In this document: one piece after another, positions 17,416-26,967 of the stretch | How the letters are laid out: each line of letters starts with the position of its first letter | Numbering within the stretch: the first letter of the stretch is position 1 | Assembly (NCBI RefSeq): GCF_003584135.1 | Contig: NZ_QXFI01000033.1 | Span: 248,001 to 312,000, forward strand | DNA length: 64,000 nt | Origin: Flagellimonas pelagia | Lineage (GTDB): Bacteria > Bacteroidota > Bacteroidia > Flavobacteriales > Flavobacteriaceae | Reading direction: 5' to 3' | The notes under the pieces: model-generated | Database searches by the model: none | Told to the model about the DNA's origin: nothing | What the model saw: only the letters and a program-made list of their open reading frames with translations | Translations under genes and position numbers: made by a program

Positions 17416-19527
17416 ATGTCCATTAAGTTTCCATTCTTCCTCCTAATTTTGATGGTCTTCCTAGGCTGTAACCCAAAACCCAATAAAGTGACCCACGAAC
17501 ATACCAATGCGCTAATCCACGAAACCAGTCCCTATTTATTGCAACATGCCCATAATCCCGTGAACTGGGAAGCTTGGCTTCCTGAGGTTCTGGAACGGGC
17601 CCAAAAAGAGGATAAATTGCTGCTCATTAGTATTGGATATGCGGCCTGTCATTGGTGCCATGTGATGGAAAAGGAATGTTTTGAAAATCCCGAAGTGGCC
17701 AAAGTGATGAACGAACATTTCATCAACATCAAGATCGATCGTGAGGAACGGCCAGATGTGGACCAAATTTATATGGATGCCATACAGATGATTTCAGGCA
17801 ACGGTGGTTGGCCCCTGAACATTGTGGCCTTGCCCGATGGCCGTCCGTTTTGGGGTGCTACGTACGTCCCCAAAGAAAATTGGATGAGATCTTTGGAGCA
17901 ACTGGCAGAACTTTACCAAAAAGACAAACCTCGTATCACCCAATATGCCACAGACCTTGGGAATGGGTTACACGCCATCAATTTGGTGGAGCACAACAAG
18001 GAAAATGACCTTTTCAACTTGAATCAGCTAGAAGCTGCAATCCATAATTGGTCCCTATATTTTGACACCTTTTTGGGCGGACATAAACGGGCACCTAAAT
18101 TCATGATGCCCAACAATTGGGATTTTCTGTTGCACTATGCCACAACCCAAAACCGCAAGGACATTATGGAAGTTGTGGACACTACCCTAACCCGAATGGC
18201 CTTTGGAGGCATTTTTGATCATGTGGGAGGTGGATTTTCACGATATGCCGTGGATACCAAATGGCACATTCCCCATTTTGAAAAAATGCTCTACGACAAC
18301 GGGCAATTGATCAGTCTATACGCCAAGGCCTACGCCGTCACCAAAAATGAACTGTACAAAAAGGTAGTGCAGCAAACCATTGCTTTTACTCAGGAAGAGC
18401 TGTTGGATGAAAGCGGAGGGTTTTATTCTTCCTTGGACGCTGATAGTATGGACGAACATGGCGAACTGAAGGAAGGAGCCTATTACGTATGGACGAAAGA
18501 AGAATTGGAACGATTACTGGGTGAAGATCTTGATGTTTTTCAGGATTATTTCAACATCAACTCTTATGGGCTTTGGGAGGATGAAAATTATGTACTCATC
18601 CGGGATAAAACCGATGAAGAATTGGCACAAAAACATGGCATTTCCACTTCAGAATTACAAGAAAAAATGAAGGCTGACTTGGCCATTTTAAGAAAAGAAA
18701 GAAGCAAGCGCCCCAAACCCAGATTGGATGATAAAATCCTTACTTCTTGGAATGCCTTGATGCTGAAAGGACTTGTAGATGCCTATCGCTATTTAGGAAA
18801 CGATGAATATTTAAGCTTGGCTTTGAAAAATGCCAGCTTTATTCAAAGGGAAATGGTAAAAAAAGATCATTCGCTTTATCGCAACCATAAAGAGGGAAAA
18901 AGTACCATAAATGCCTTTTTGGAAGATTATGCCACCTTGATTGACGCATATATTTCCCTTTACGAGGTCACTTTTGATGAGCAATGGCTCCAAAATGCCA
19001 AAAGGTTGACCGATTATGCCCATCAACATTTTTTTGACGCAGATTCGGGCATGTACTTTTTCACATCGGATGAGGACCGTTCTCTAATCCGAAGAAGCAT
19101 TGAGACCAACGATAATGTGATTTCTTCTTCCAATTCCATCATGGCCAACAGCCTATTTAAGTTGGACAAATATTTTCATGGTGAAGGTTATGATTCCATC
19201 GCCACTCAAATGCTTAAAAACGTGCAGCAGGATTTTGACAAAAGGGCACAAGGCTTTGCCAATTGGTTGAACCTAGTGTTGTACATCAATCAAGATTTTT
19301 ATGAAATTGCCCTAGTGGGACCAGATTTTAAAACTATGGGACAAACAATAGGAGCCATCTATATCCCCAACAGCATTTTGGCCGGCTCTGTAAGCGAAAG
19401 CAACCTCGAACTGCTTCAAAATCGGGAGGTTTTGGGTAAAACGTTGGCCTATGTTTGTATTGAAGGAGCCTGCAAGCTTCCCGTTTCAACCGCAAAAGAC
19501 GTATTGGAACAGATCAAGCTTCCCTGA
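17416..19527 (+). CDS. Thioredoxin-fold DUF255 / SSP411-type lipoprotein (YyaL family)
   Basis: The 703-residue protein starts at ATG 17416, followed by a signal with lipobox LGC (residues about 15-17); a longer frame would run back through the terminator. The N-terminal third is the DUF255 thioredoxin-like domain with HNPVNW and CxxC in AACHWCHVME. The rest is an alpha/alpha toroid resembling six-hairpin glycosidases (RAPKFMMPNNW, GGFSRYAVD, WHIPHFEKMLYDNGQ, FYSSLDADS). The family is conserved but its reaction is poorly known; a redox or sugar-processing role is only a suggestion. The lipobox implies envelope location. There is little room for its own promoter between the terminator and the ATG. 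Confidence 0.9.
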   Translation: MSIKFPFFLLILMVFLGCNPKPNKVTHEHTNALIHETSPYLLQHAHNPVNWEAWLPEVLERAQKEDKLLLISIGYAACHWCHVMEKECFENPEVAKVMNEHFINIKIDREERPDVDQIYMDAIQMISGNGGWPLNIVALPDGRPFWGATYVPKENWMRSLEQLAELYQKDKPRITQYATDLGNGLHAINLVEHNKENDLFNLNQLEAAIHNWSLYFDTFLGGHKRAPKFMMPNNWDFLLHYATTQNRKDIMEVVDTTLTRMAFGGIFDHVGGGFSRYAVDTKWHIPHFEKMLYDNGQLISLYAKAYAVTKNELYKKVVQQTIAFTQEELLDESGGFYSSLDADSMDEHGELKEGAYYVWTKEELERLLGEDLDVFQDYFNINSYGLWEDENYVLIRDKTDEELAQKHGISTSELQEKMKADLAILRKERSKRPKPRLDDKILTSWNALMLKGLVDAYRYLGNDEYLSLALKNASFIQREMVKKDHSLYRNHKEGKSTINAFLEDYATLIDAYISLYEVTFDEQWLQNAKRLTDYAHQHFFDADSGMYFFTSDEDRSLIRRSIETNDNVISSSNSIMANSLFKLDKYFHGEGYDSIATQMLKNVQQDFDKRAQGFANWLNLVLYINQDFYEIALVGPDFKTMGQTIGAIYIPNSILAGSVSESNLELLQNREVLGKTLAYVCIEGACKLPVSTAKDVLEQIKLP

Positions 19528-19606
19528 CAACATTAACATTTGTTTGCGTTCCAAATTTTTTATTTAAAAGATTATTGACTAGGTTGTCCACAAAACAGAA
19601 ATCCTT

Positions 19607-20434
19607 ATGAAACAACTGGAAAACTACCAAGAATATATTGACAAAGCGGTGATGTGGGGCATTGGTGTATTGCCCAACCTTGTTATGGCCATTATCATCT
19701 TTTTTGTTGGGTTTTGGGTCATCAAATTCATCAATAAGATGGTACGTCGCTTTTTTGCAAAGAAGGATTACGACGAAACCCTGGAATCCTTTCTGCAGAG
19801 CTTTATCAGTATTACGCTTAAGGCTTTGCTGTTTGTATTGGTAGTCACCCAATTGGGCGTAAAGACCTCTTCCCTAGTTGCCATTATAGGTGCCGCCGGT
19901 CTGGCCATTGGCCTGGCCCTGCAAGGCTCATTGGCCAACTTTGCTGGAGGTGTCCTCATCCTGATTTTTAAGCCTTTCAAAGTGGGCGACTTTATTTCAG
20001 CCCAAGGTATTGATGGCACTGTAAAGGAGATTTCCATTTTCAATACCAAGTTGAGCACTTTTGGTAATCAGATAGCCATTCTTCCCAATGGGCAATTGTC
20101 CAACGGGAACATCATTAATTATAATATGGAAAGTACCCGTCGTGATAAAATTGATGTCGGGATCGGGTATGGGTCCAATATCAAGGAAGCCAAAGAAATC
20201 CTTTTACAAATCTGTGCGGAAAATCCAAATATCAACACTGAACCTGCTCCCGAAGTGTACGTTGGTGCATTAGGAGATAGTTCGGTGAATCTGACCTTAC
20301 GCTTTTGGGCCAACAACGATGTTTTCTGGGCCGCCCATTTTTATGTGATCGAGCAAACCAAGTTGCGCTTTGATGCTGCCGGAATCGAAATCCCATTTCC
20401 ACAGAGGGTCATGCACCAAGCAGCGAAGGGCTAG
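19607..20434 (+). CDS. Small-conductance mechanosensitive channel (MscS family)
   Basis: The 275-residue protein has three N-terminal membrane helices (about residues 15-45, 65-85, 90-115); the third carries the pore signature GLAIGLALQGSLANFAGG. The beta domain follows (FKVGDFISAQGIDGTVKEISIFNT, PNGQLSNGNIINY) and then the cytoplasmic alpha/beta vestibule. It opens under membrane tension to release solutes during osmotic downshock. Length is that of the minimal MscS type. The gene is convergent with tsaB and their stop codons share the CTAG at 20431-20434. Confidence 0.96.
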   Translation: MKQLENYQEYIDKAVMWGIGVLPNLVMAIIIFFVGFWVIKFINKMVRRFFAKKDYDETLESFLQSFISITLKALLFVLVVTQLGVKTSSLVAIIGAAGLAIGLALQGSLANFAGGVLILIFKPFKVGDFISAQGIDGTVKEISIFNTKLSTFGNQIAILPNGQLSNGNIINYNMESTRRDKIDVGIGYGSNIKEAKEILLQICAENPNINTEPAPEVYVGALGDSSVNLTLRFWANNDVFWAAHFYVIEQTKLRFDAAGIEIPFPQRVMHQAAKG

Positions 20435-21108
20435 GATTTCTTTTTGGTCTGAAGGACAAAATCCTTTAAGTAATAGGGTTCAAAATAGGCTACGTCCTCA
20501 AAATCCTTATGCAGGAATTTATGGTAGGCCAGGGATGCCATTTCCTTTGCTGAAGGGACCACAGAGGTGTCAAAATTATAGTTCGGGGCATGCAGGACCT
20601 GTTGGCACTTTTCGGCTCCGCTGCCGATAATATGAACTTTGGGGAAGGAGAAATAATCCCCAAAAGAATTCTCATCAATGATTTCGGCACGGGTTTCCCT
20701 AATTTCTTGGTATCGATGGTCAAACACGCAGGAATACACCTCCATACGCCTAGCGTCCAATACCGGAATTACCACTTCCCCTTCTTTCAAATCAACTTTA
20801 TGGGCCATACTTTCCAGGGTGGGAATGGAAATCAAAGGTAGGTCCAAAGAAAAGCAAAGTCCTTTTGCGGAGGAAACCCCAATACGAAGTCCGGTGTAGG
20901 AACCGGGACCCTTGCTTATAGCAATGGCATCGAGGTCCGAAAATGACAAAGAAGCCTCTTGCAAGGCTTCTTTGATAAATAGGTGCAATTGTTCCGAATG
21001 CGAATAATCTGCTGCATTGTTCTCCTTAAGACAGAGAATCTCGTTGTTCTTTGAGACACTTACGGAGCAATTGGTCGTTGCTGTTTCTAAGTTTAGTATA
21101 ATGGCCAT
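20431..21108 (-). CDS. tsaB: tRNA threonylcarbamoyladenosine biosynthesis protein TsaB
   Basis: The 225-residue protein starts at ATG 21108 (an upstream GTG adds three residues). It shows the ASKHA-fold signature of the Kae1/TsaB family: LNLETATTNCSV at the start, YSHSEQL, and AISKGPGSYTGLRIGVSSAKGL. TsaB partners TsaD and TsaE to make t6A37 on ANN-decoding tRNAs. It is last in the efflux operon, 16 bases after tolC, apparently a housekeeping gene riding on that transcript or with a promoter inside tolC. Confidence 0.95.
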   Translation of the reverse strand: MAIILNLETATTNCSVSVSKNNEILCLKENNAADYSHSEQLHLFIKEALQEASLSFSDLDAIAISKGPGSYTGLRIGVSSAKGLCFSLDLPLISIPTLESMAHKVDLKEGEVVIPVLDARRMEVYSCVFDHRYQEIRETRAEIIDENSFGDYFSFPKVHIIGSGAEKCQQVLHAPNYNFDTSVVPSAKEMASLAYHKFLHKDFEDVAYFEPYYLKDFVLQTKKKS

Positions 21109-21124
21109 AGCGGCCACAAAGATA

Positions 21125-22486
21125 CTAGTTTAATGAAATGGGCAAACCAAAGTAGAACTCCAATATTTTGAGTCGGAAAATATAATCGTACTTGGTACGG
21201 ATCACATCTGCCTTGGCATTGTCTACCCTAGCCTGTGCTTGACTAAAGTCGAAAGCGTTCATCAAACCATTGTCGTAACGTTCCTTGGCATAATCATAAG
21301 CAAGTGTGCGGGCTTCCAAAGATTTCAAAGCGGCCTCATAGGCTTTTTCAAAAGTACTTACATCCACATAGGCCTGTTGAATGGTATTCTCCAAAGCCAA
21401 TTTATCCTGTTCAAACTGCACCTTTGCTTTTTCTAAACTGATCTGGGAACGCTTTACACTGTTACGTGCGCTCCATCCGTTAAAGATGGGAACATTCATC
21501 TGAAACCCATAAGATATTCCATCATTTTGCCACAACTGGTCCTTAAAATCAGAGCGGAACAATAATGGGGTATTTGTGGTCGGATCTAGAACAATTTGGT
21601 ATTGATTACTGTAAAAGGTGTTGTAATTGAAAAATGCACCAATGGTGGGAGCATATGCGCCTTTAGCAATCTGAACATCTTTCTTTGCCAATTCCACGTT
21701 AGATTCTGATAATTTAATATCGTTTCTAAAGGTCAGAGCCTTATCAAAGATGACCTTGGCCGAATTCTTCAAAATATCGGAAGGTGGGATATCAAATTCT
21801 TCCTCCGCTATATCGAAGTTTTCATAATCCGTAAGCTGCAGCAATTGGGCCAAGTTTACACGGGCTATCAACACATTGCCCTCACCGTTTACGATTTGTT
21901 GTTCCTGATTGGCGGCAGTCGCCTCAATCTCCAACAGATCGCCCTGTGGCAAAACCCCTGATGCAACCAGCTCCCTGGTCTTTTTCAAATCTTGCTCCGT
22001 AACGGCATACTGCCCTTTGAAAGACTTCAATTGTTCCTTTCCTGAAAGCACAAGTAAATAGGCATTGGCTACGTTCAAACGGATATCGTCCTTCAAATTA
22101 TCCAATCGATATTGGCTTGCAATGGCGTTCAGTTTGGCCCGATTTAATCTGTGAACATTCCTCAATCCATCGAACAAGGTCATATTTGATGATATGCTAG
22201 GAGAGAATGAGAAAATCTTTCCGGCAACATTACTGTTACTATTTGGATCAATAACAAGTCCGGATCGTTCGGATACAGAAGCATTTGCATTTAAACTTGG
22301 AATAAATGCACCTTCTGCATCTGATTTATCGATTTTGACATTTTCCAGATCCAATTCAAACTGTTGAATTGTCAAATTGTGTTCCACTGCATATTCCACA
22401 CATTCCTGAAGCGTCCATTTACGCATTTGCGCCGTGGACACGGAGACCGTGAACAACAGTAGGAGTATCGTTATGCTATTTTTCAT
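21125..22486 (-). CDS. TolC family outer-membrane efflux protein
   Basis: The 453-residue protein has a signal peptide (MKNSITILL to STAQ) and the two-fold OEP pattern of long helices and barrel strands, with WTLQECVEYAVEHN at the start and a matching repeat near LENTIQQAYVDV. It would form the trimeric outer-membrane duct for the MacAB-like pumps encoded upstream in the same operon. It is the only TolC gene for two permease pairs and two adaptors, so both pumps may share it. It lies 42 bases downstream of the second adaptor gene. Confidence 0.95.
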   Translation of the reverse strand: MKNSITILLLLFTVSVSTAQMRKWTLQECVEYAVEHNLTIQQFELDLENVKIDKSDAEGAFIPSLNANASVSERSGLVIDPNSNSNVAGKIFSFSPSISSNMTLFDGLRNVHRLNRAKLNAIASQYRLDNLKDDIRLNVANAYLLVLSGKEQLKSFKGQYAVTEQDLKKTRELVASGVLPQGDLLEIEATAANQEQQIVNGEGNVLIARVNLAQLLQLTDYENFDIAEEEFDIPPSDILKNSAKVIFDKALTFRNDIKLSESNVELAKKDVQIAKGAYAPTIGAFFNYNTFYSNQYQIVLDPTTNTPLLFRSDFKDQLWQNDGISYGFQMNVPIFNGWSARNSVKRSQISLEKAKVQFEQDKLALENTIQQAYVDVSTFEKAYEAALKSLEARTLAYDYAKERYDNGLMNAFDFSQAQARVDNAKADVIRTKYDYIFRLKILEFYFGLPISLN

Positions 22487-22528
22487 TCGTTTTTTGATTT
22501 TTGGTTCTTAATTGTTGGTCAGCCATTA

Positions 22529-23641
22529 TTAATTATCGTCCGACTTTTTCTCTAGCTTGTTCCAAACCTTGATCTTGGAGTTTTCATCGATTCCGGAAAC
22601 AATTTCCACATCGATACCATCACTTACACCCAACTCCAGGTCTTTTCTTTCGAACTTGTTCTCACCTGTTTCTACCTCTACATAAGGTTTTTCCGTTTCC
22701 TTATCGAACTGTAGCAAAGCTTCTTTAATAGAGAGTACATCTTTCTTCTCTTCCAAAACAATGGAAGCATTGGCACTGTACCCTGCCCTAACATAGGAAG
22801 TAGAATCCGGGATGTGCATATCACCTTCAATCTTGAACTGAACGGCACCTTCTTCCTCCACACCTTTTGGTGCGATGAATTTTAATTTGGCCTCGAACTT
22901 TTGTTCTTCCAAAGCACCCATGCTAATTTCCAAAGGCATTCCTACATGCAATTTACCAACTTCAGCTTCATCCACTTCTCCTTCAAATATCATTTTGCCC
23001 ATGTCGGCTATAGTGGCTATAGTGGTACCGTCGTTAAAGTTGTTACTTTGAATTACCTGGTCCCCTTCCTTTACCGGAATTTCCAAAATAGTCCCGGAAA
23101 CAGTAGCCCTAATATTGGTATTGGCACTGGCCGAGCCACCCGCAGATCCTTTTTGAATAATCTGGTAATCGGCCTGGGCATTCTTCAGTTCTTGGGTCGC
23201 CTGATCAAAGGTCAATTTCAAGTTGTTGAAATCCTGACTGGAGATTACGCCTTTATCGAACAATACTTTGTTCCTATCATATTCAATTTTGGCATTGTTA
23301 AGAGCAAGCTCTGCATTGCGGACCCTTCCAGCTGCCTGGTTCAAGGATTGTTCGTTGGGAACCACCTTGATCACGGCGATAAGGTCTCCTGCCTTAACCT
23401 TTACCCCTTCTTCCAAAATAATCTTGTCTATGATCCCGGATATTTGGGGTTTGATATTGATCTCGTCTTCTGGAATGACCTTTCCTGTAACAATTACCTT
23501 GTTCACAATATCCTTGCGGATTGCGGTTTCGGTCTTGTAGAGTTCAACAGGTGTACTGTTCTGTTTTAGAAAGTATACCATGGCGGCCAAAATTCCAATG
23601 ACCGCTACTCCAATCAATCCGTACTTTACATACTTGTTCAT
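22529..23641 (-). CDS. Membrane-fusion (HlyD/MacA-type) periplasmic adaptor 2
   Basis: The 370-residue protein has one N-terminal membrane helix (about residues 7-25), a split lipoyl domain (ISGIIDKIILEEGVKVKAGDLI and ATVSGTILEIPVKEGDQV), an alpha-helical hairpin between them (about 105-170), a beta-barrel and a membrane-proximal domain ending near WNKLEKK. It links the inner-membrane permeases to TolC. It is closely similar in plan and wording to the adaptor at 26968-28068 (shared GVISS/K, NNFN-GTTIA-IADM/V, KMIFEG-VDE-EVG), supporting a duplication. Confidence 0.95.
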   Translation of the reverse strand: MNKYVKYGLIGVAVIGILAAMVYFLKQNSTPVELYKTETAIRKDIVNKVIVTGKVIPEDEINIKPQISGIIDKIILEEGVKVKAGDLIAVIKVVPNEQSLNQAAGRVRNAELALNNAKIEYDRNKVLFDKGVISSQDFNNLKLTFDQATQELKNAQADYQIIQKGSAGGSASANTNIRATVSGTILEIPVKEGDQVIQSNNFNDGTTIATIADMGKMIFEGEVDEAEVGKLHVGMPLEISMGALEEQKFEAKLKFIAPKGVEEEGAVQFKIEGDMHIPDSTSYVRAGYSANASIVLEEKKDVLSIKEALLQFDKETEKPYVEVETGENKFERKDLELGVSDGIDVEIVSGIDENSKIKVWNKLEKKSDDN

Positions 23642-23676
23642 TATCGTTTATTTGATTCGTTATTTATTTGTGTTGA

Positions 23677-24933
23677 TTATTCTTCTCTTAATGCTTCTAT
23701 AGGCCTTACCCTTACCGCCCTGTTGGCCGGCAACAATCCAATCAGTACGCTCAGTCCCACCATCAATACAAAGGAGACAAAAAACTGTGGCACACTGATC
23801 ATAGGCTTTACAAAGGGAAAATTGTCCCCGCTGCCCCACATGGAGTCCATGATGGACAAAATCCCCACGGAGATAGCAAAACCCACCAGGCCTGCAAAGG
23901 TGGTCAATACGATGGCTTCGACCACAATTTGTCGTTTCACGATTTTTGGGGTTGCACCCAATGCTCTTCGCACTCCAATTTCCTTGGTCCTTTCCTTTAC
24001 CGTAATCAATAAAATATTACTGATCGCAATGACCCCGGCCAGCAAGGTAAAAATGCCGATGAAAAATGAAAATCCTTGAAGAACAGTGGTAAAGGCCGTA
24101 ATGTTGTTGAAAATCTCGGACATATCGAAACTACCTATCGCCCGTTCATCATCCGGATGGATATCATACTTGGCCTTTAAAATATCCTTGATTTGCTTTT
24201 CGACCACAGGAACGGGTGTATTCTCCTGTACCGCAATGGCCATCCATCCCATTAAATCTCCCGAGTTGAAGGCCTTTTGAAAAGTGGTAAAAGGAATGAA
24301 TACTGCATTTTCCCCATCAATGTTGATGTTGTTGTTGGGTTTGTAAATGCCCACGACGGTGAAATACACCCCATTGATCCTAATATCTTCCCCTATGGCT
24401 TTTTCCCCCTTGTCGAACAATAATTTATAGGTCTCTTCCCCAATGACACATACTTTTTTGGAGTGGTCCATATCGGTCTGGTTCAGGAACCTGCCTTCCA
24501 CCAATTTCTTTTTTGTGATATTGTCTATTTCCGGATAATCCCCATATACAGCAGAACCACTTGTTTGCCCATTACGATAAACAGTGACCGTTCCCCTATG
24601 GCTTGCCAGTTCTATTCTTGGCGCTAAAACCTCTATTTCTGGAATCTGCTTTTTTAGAATCTCTGCATCCTCAATTTTATACCGGATCCTACGTCCCCTT
24701 TCAAAACCTTTGTATGGCATTGAGGTCTGTTGTCCCCAAACAAACAAACTGTTGGAAGCTGTTCCAGCAAATATCTTATTAAAACCGTTGCTCATCCCAT
24801 TGGCAGAACCAAGCAATAACACCAATATGATCATGGCAAAAATCACACCCAACATGGTCAAGAACGTACGGAACATGTTCTTGCCCAGCGTATGAAAAAT
24901 TTCAAACCATAAGTCCCTGTCGAATAACCACAT
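23677..24933 (-). CDS. MacB/FtsX-type ABC transporter permease, type II of second pair
   Basis: The 418-residue protein has one N-terminal membrane helix (about residues 20-42), a large periplasmic MacB_PCD domain and three C-terminal helices of the FtsX domain (about 285-310, 335-360, 380-405) with the ERTKEIGVRRALGA motif. It lacks a fused ATPase. It shares YGDYPEI and GRFLN with the permease at 28101-29357, marking these two as the same type. It follows its partner permease by two bases and precedes the adaptor gene. Likely substrates are peptides, lipids or small toxic molecules, not deducible here. Confidence 0.94.
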   Translation of the reverse strand: MWLFDRDLWFEIFHTLGKNMFRTFLTMLGVIFAMIILVLLLGSANGMSNGFNKIFAGTASNSLFVWGQQTSMPYKGFERGRRIRYKIEDAEILKKQIPEIEVLAPRIELASHRGTVTVYRNGQTSGSAVYGDYPEIDNITKKKLVEGRFLNQTDMDHSKKVCVIGEETYKLLFDKGEKAIGEDIRINGVYFTVVGIYKPNNNINIDGENAVFIPFTTFQKAFNSGDLMGWMAIAVQENTPVPVVEKQIKDILKAKYDIHPDDERAIGSFDMSEIFNNITAFTTVLQGFSFFIGIFTLLAGVIAISNILLITVKERTKEIGVRRALGATPKIVKRQIVVEAIVLTTFAGLVGFAISVGILSIMDSMWGSGDNFPFVKPMISVPQFFVSFVLMVGLSVLIGLLPANRAVRVRPIEALREE

Positions 24934-24935
24934 AA

Positions 24936-26165
24936 TTATTTATCGCTTAGTGCTACAATCGGTTTAACATTTGCCGCCTTCATGGCTGGTAACAGACCGG
25001 CCAATACTCCAGCAATAATCAATATGATAGTGGCAGTAATTACCGTGGAGGCACTTACCGATGGATTACTGAAGGCCGGCGTTTGGAACATTGGACCCAA
25101 TGCGGCAAGTATGATCCAAGCAAACAATAGTCCCACAAAACCTGAAATGGCGGTAATGAAAACAGACTCCAACAAAACCAAGTTCACAATTTGTCTGGGT
25201 CTTGCTCCCAAGGCCTTCCGCACTCCAATTTCTTTGGTTCGCTCCTTTATGGTGAAGACCATGATGTTTCCTATCCCCACAATACCGGCAATGAGAATCA
25301 AAAATCCGACCCCGATACCGATGCCCTTCAAAACTGCGGTAAAACTGCTGATGTTCTCAAAAGCTTCCGCATAGTTCCAAACGTATAGCCCGGCCTGATC
25401 CTCTGGATCGATCTTGTGCCTTCTTTTCATCAAATCTTCCAACCTTCCAGAAAATTCCAGTGCCTTGGCAAGGTCGTAGGTAGGGTTATAGGTAAGGGCA
25501 ATGGTATTGATATCATTGGTATTGCCATAGATGCGTTGATAGGTACTCAATGGAGCATGTATCCTTCGCTCCGCATTGTCATCCCCGTCGTCGGTAAAAA
25601 TGCCAATTACCCTAAAGGGCAACCCATTGATCTCGACAAAATTACCCACCGGATCTTCTTTTTTGAACAGATCCTCTGCAACCTTTCTGCCAATTACGGC
25701 CACTTTGGCCTTGTTCACCTGATCGGCTTCGTTGATATATCTTCCGGCCATGACCAAGGTCTTCTCTATGATTTGATCTTCGGGCAATACTGCCTGAATG
25801 GAATAGGACCCTGTTTCACTTTTATATCTCGCGGTTCCATTGGCATAATATCTGGCGCTTATGTATTCAATATCTTCAGGAAAGCTTCTTTTGATATATT
25901 CAATGTCATCGTTCTTCAACTGAATACGCCTGCCTGCCTCAAAACCGGCATAGGCCTTGGAGGTGGTTCCGGGACGAACGAAGATGGAATTGGTGGCATC
26001 ATCATTGAATTGGTTGGTAAAACCATTCTGCATACCATTGACGGAAGCCAATAGCATCACCAAAATAAAGATGGCCCATCCCACAGAGAATCCAGTTAGG
26101 AAGGTCCGTAGCTTGTTCGTCTTAATCGTGTTGAAAATTTCCTGCCAAACGTCGCGATCAAACAT
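24936..26165 (-). CDS. MacB/FtsX-type ABC transporter permease, type I of second pair
   Basis: The 409-residue protein has the same plan: N-terminal helix (about residues 17-40), MacB_PCD periplasmic domain, three FtsX helices and KERTKEIGVRKALGA. Its start (MFDRDVWQEIF.TI..NKLRTFLTG) and YS-Q-V segment match the permease at 29374-30618 rather than its own neighbour, so it is the type I member of this pair. The start overlaps the ATPase gene end by eight bases, which suggests coupled translation. Two permeases of different type probably form a heterodimer. Confidence 0.94.
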   Translation of the reverse strand: MFDRDVWQEIFNTIKTNKLRTFLTGFSVGWAIFILVMLLASVNGMQNGFTNQFNDDATNSIFVRPGTTSKAYAGFEAGRRIQLKNDDIEYIKRSFPEDIEYISARYYANGTARYKSETGSYSIQAVLPEDQIIEKTLVMAGRYINEADQVNKAKVAVIGRKVAEDLFKKEDPVGNFVEINGLPFRVIGIFTDDGDDNAERRIHAPLSTYQRIYGNTNDINTIALTYNPTYDLAKALEFSGRLEDLMKRRHKIDPEDQAGLYVWNYAEAFENISSFTAVLKGIGIGVGFLILIAGIVGIGNIMVFTIKERTKEIGVRKALGARPRQIVNLVLLESVFITAISGFVGLLFAWIILAALGPMFQTPAFSNPSVSASTVITATIILIIAGVLAGLLPAMKAANVKPIVALSDK

Positions 26166-26859
26166 ATTGCTCTGCCCTTACTTGTTCTATTTTTTTGTCC
26201 TCCACGATCACACCATCCTTAAGGTGTACGATGCGTTTGCACATGTGCGCAATATCCTCTTCGTGAGTCACCACCAAAATGGTATTGCCTTCGTCATTGA
26301 TTTTTTGGATCAAGTCCATGACCTCATAGGACGTTTTACTATCCAAGGCTCCCGTTGGCTCATCCGCTAAAAGTACTTTGGGCTCAGCTGCCATGGCCCT
26401 GGCTATGGCCACCCTTTGCTTTTGTCCACCGGACAACTCACTCGGATGGTGGGTAGCCCATGGTTTAAGACCTACCCTGTCCAAATACTGCATAGCCTTT
26501 TCCTGGCGCTCCTTTCTAGGTACTTTTTGATAGTACAGTGGAAGGGCCACGTTCTCCAAGGCACTTTTGTAATTGATCAAGTTGAAGGATTGGAAGATGA
26601 AACCCAGGAACTTGTTCCTGTACTGTGCAGCTTTGGTTTCACTGAGGTTTTTGATAGGCACCCCGTCCAAGGTATATTCTCCTGAATCGGCCCCATCCAA
26701 CATTCCCAAAATGTTCAACAAGGTGGATTTTCCAGATCCTGAAGACCCCATAATGGCCACTAGTTCCCCTTCTTCCACTTTAAAATTTATCCCCTTTAAA
26801 ACATGAAGGGAGTTGCTTCCCATTTTATAGGATTTATGAAGATCTTTGATTTCTATCAT
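26158..26859 (-). CDS. ABC transporter ATP-binding protein (MacB/LolD type)
   Basis: The 233-residue ATPase shows Walker A GSSGSGKST (about residues 38-46), Q-loop FQSFNL, signature LSGGQKQR, Walker B VLLADEPTGALD and the switch histidine in VVTHEE. It belongs to the LolD/MacB group that powers FtsX-type permeases. It is the only ATPase in an operon of four permeases, so it may energise both pairs. It lies between the first adaptor gene (108 bases upstream) and the second permease pair (overlap of eight bases). Confidence 0.96.
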   Translation of the reverse strand: MIEIKDLHKSYKMGSNSLHVLKGINFKVEEGELVAIMGSSGSGKSTLLNILGMLDGADSGEYTLDGVPIKNLSETKAAQYRNKFLGFIFQSFNLINYKSALENVALPLYYQKVPRKERQEKAMQYLDRVGLKPWATHHPSELSGGQKQRVAIARAMAAEPKVLLADEPTGALDSKTSYEVMDLIQKINDEGNTILVVTHEEDIAHMCKRIVHLKDGVIVEDKKIEQVRAEQYV

Positions 26860-26967
26860 GATTGGTTATGTTAGCTATCTTTTTTAACCTCTTGCTTGTT
26901 AGACCTACAAGTTGTTAAATTGTTACAGCAATTATTTAAATTTTTTGTTAAATGATTGATTAAAGGC

